Shown piece after piece: positions 6,167 to 6,183 of a DNA stretch of 6,183 nt (position 1 is the first letter of the stretch; each line of letters opens with the position of its first letter). The translations under genes and the position numbers were made by a program. The stretch covers positions 1-6,183 of the forward strand of contig JAKQBU010000468.1 of the NCBI GenBank assembly GCA_029573975.1. Direction: 5' to 3'. Below the pieces are notes generated by a model. That model saw only the letters and a program-made list of their open reading frames with translations. It did not search any database and was not told where the DNA came from. The stretch is from Planctomycetota bacterium. GTDB taxonomy: Bacteria > Planctomycetota > Phycisphaerae > Sedimentisphaerales > SM23-30.

Positions 6167-6183
6167 ATTGGCAAACTACTCAA

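Overview
All five genes lie on the minus strand, so the transcription order runs from the right edge to the left: a GH10-xylanase-like protein (4645-6156), thymidylate kinase tmk (3913-4542), DNA polymerase III delta' holB (2766-3926), a RicT/YaaT-type PSP1 protein (1443-2684) and methionyl-tRNA synthetase metG (from 1439, running off the left edge). The long plus-strand open frames opposite metG and ricT are GC-rich antisense shadows. Nearly the whole window is coding. The only gaps are 102 bases before tmk, 81 bases before ricT and 27 bases at the right edge. There is no RNA gene, transposon, CRISPR array or sign of recent transfer.

The run tmk-holB-ricT-metG is a housekeeping block. The same genes occur in almost the same order in Firmicutes (in Bacillus subtilis tmk, then holB, yaaT and, a little further on, metS). 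The genes are tightly packed: tmk and holB overlap by 14 bases, and ricT and metG are 3 bases apart. Their products make dTTP precursor, load the replicative clamp, are predicted to act in mRNA maturation through an Fe-S protein, and charge tRNA-Met. The GC-rich sequence, the low-complexity tails on RicT and above all the cytoplasmic GH10-like protein fit a Planctomycetota member, perhaps Phycisphaerae. This placement is an inference; no ribosomal RNA is present to test it.

The most unusual gene is the first. It keeps the GH10 fold signatures, but both catalytic glutamates read as glycine and there is no signal peptide. It therefore looks like an intracellular GH10 pseudoenzyme with an unrecognised N-terminal region of about 170 residues.

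Two regulatory points stand out. A near-consensus sigma-70 promoter (TTGACA, 17 bases, TATGAT) is placed so that the expected +1 is the A of the tmk ATG, which predicts a leaderless mRNA. Before ricT there is a candidate promoter inside the end of holB, followed by a potentially structured leader with a perfect 16-base hairpin/palindrome close to the start codon.
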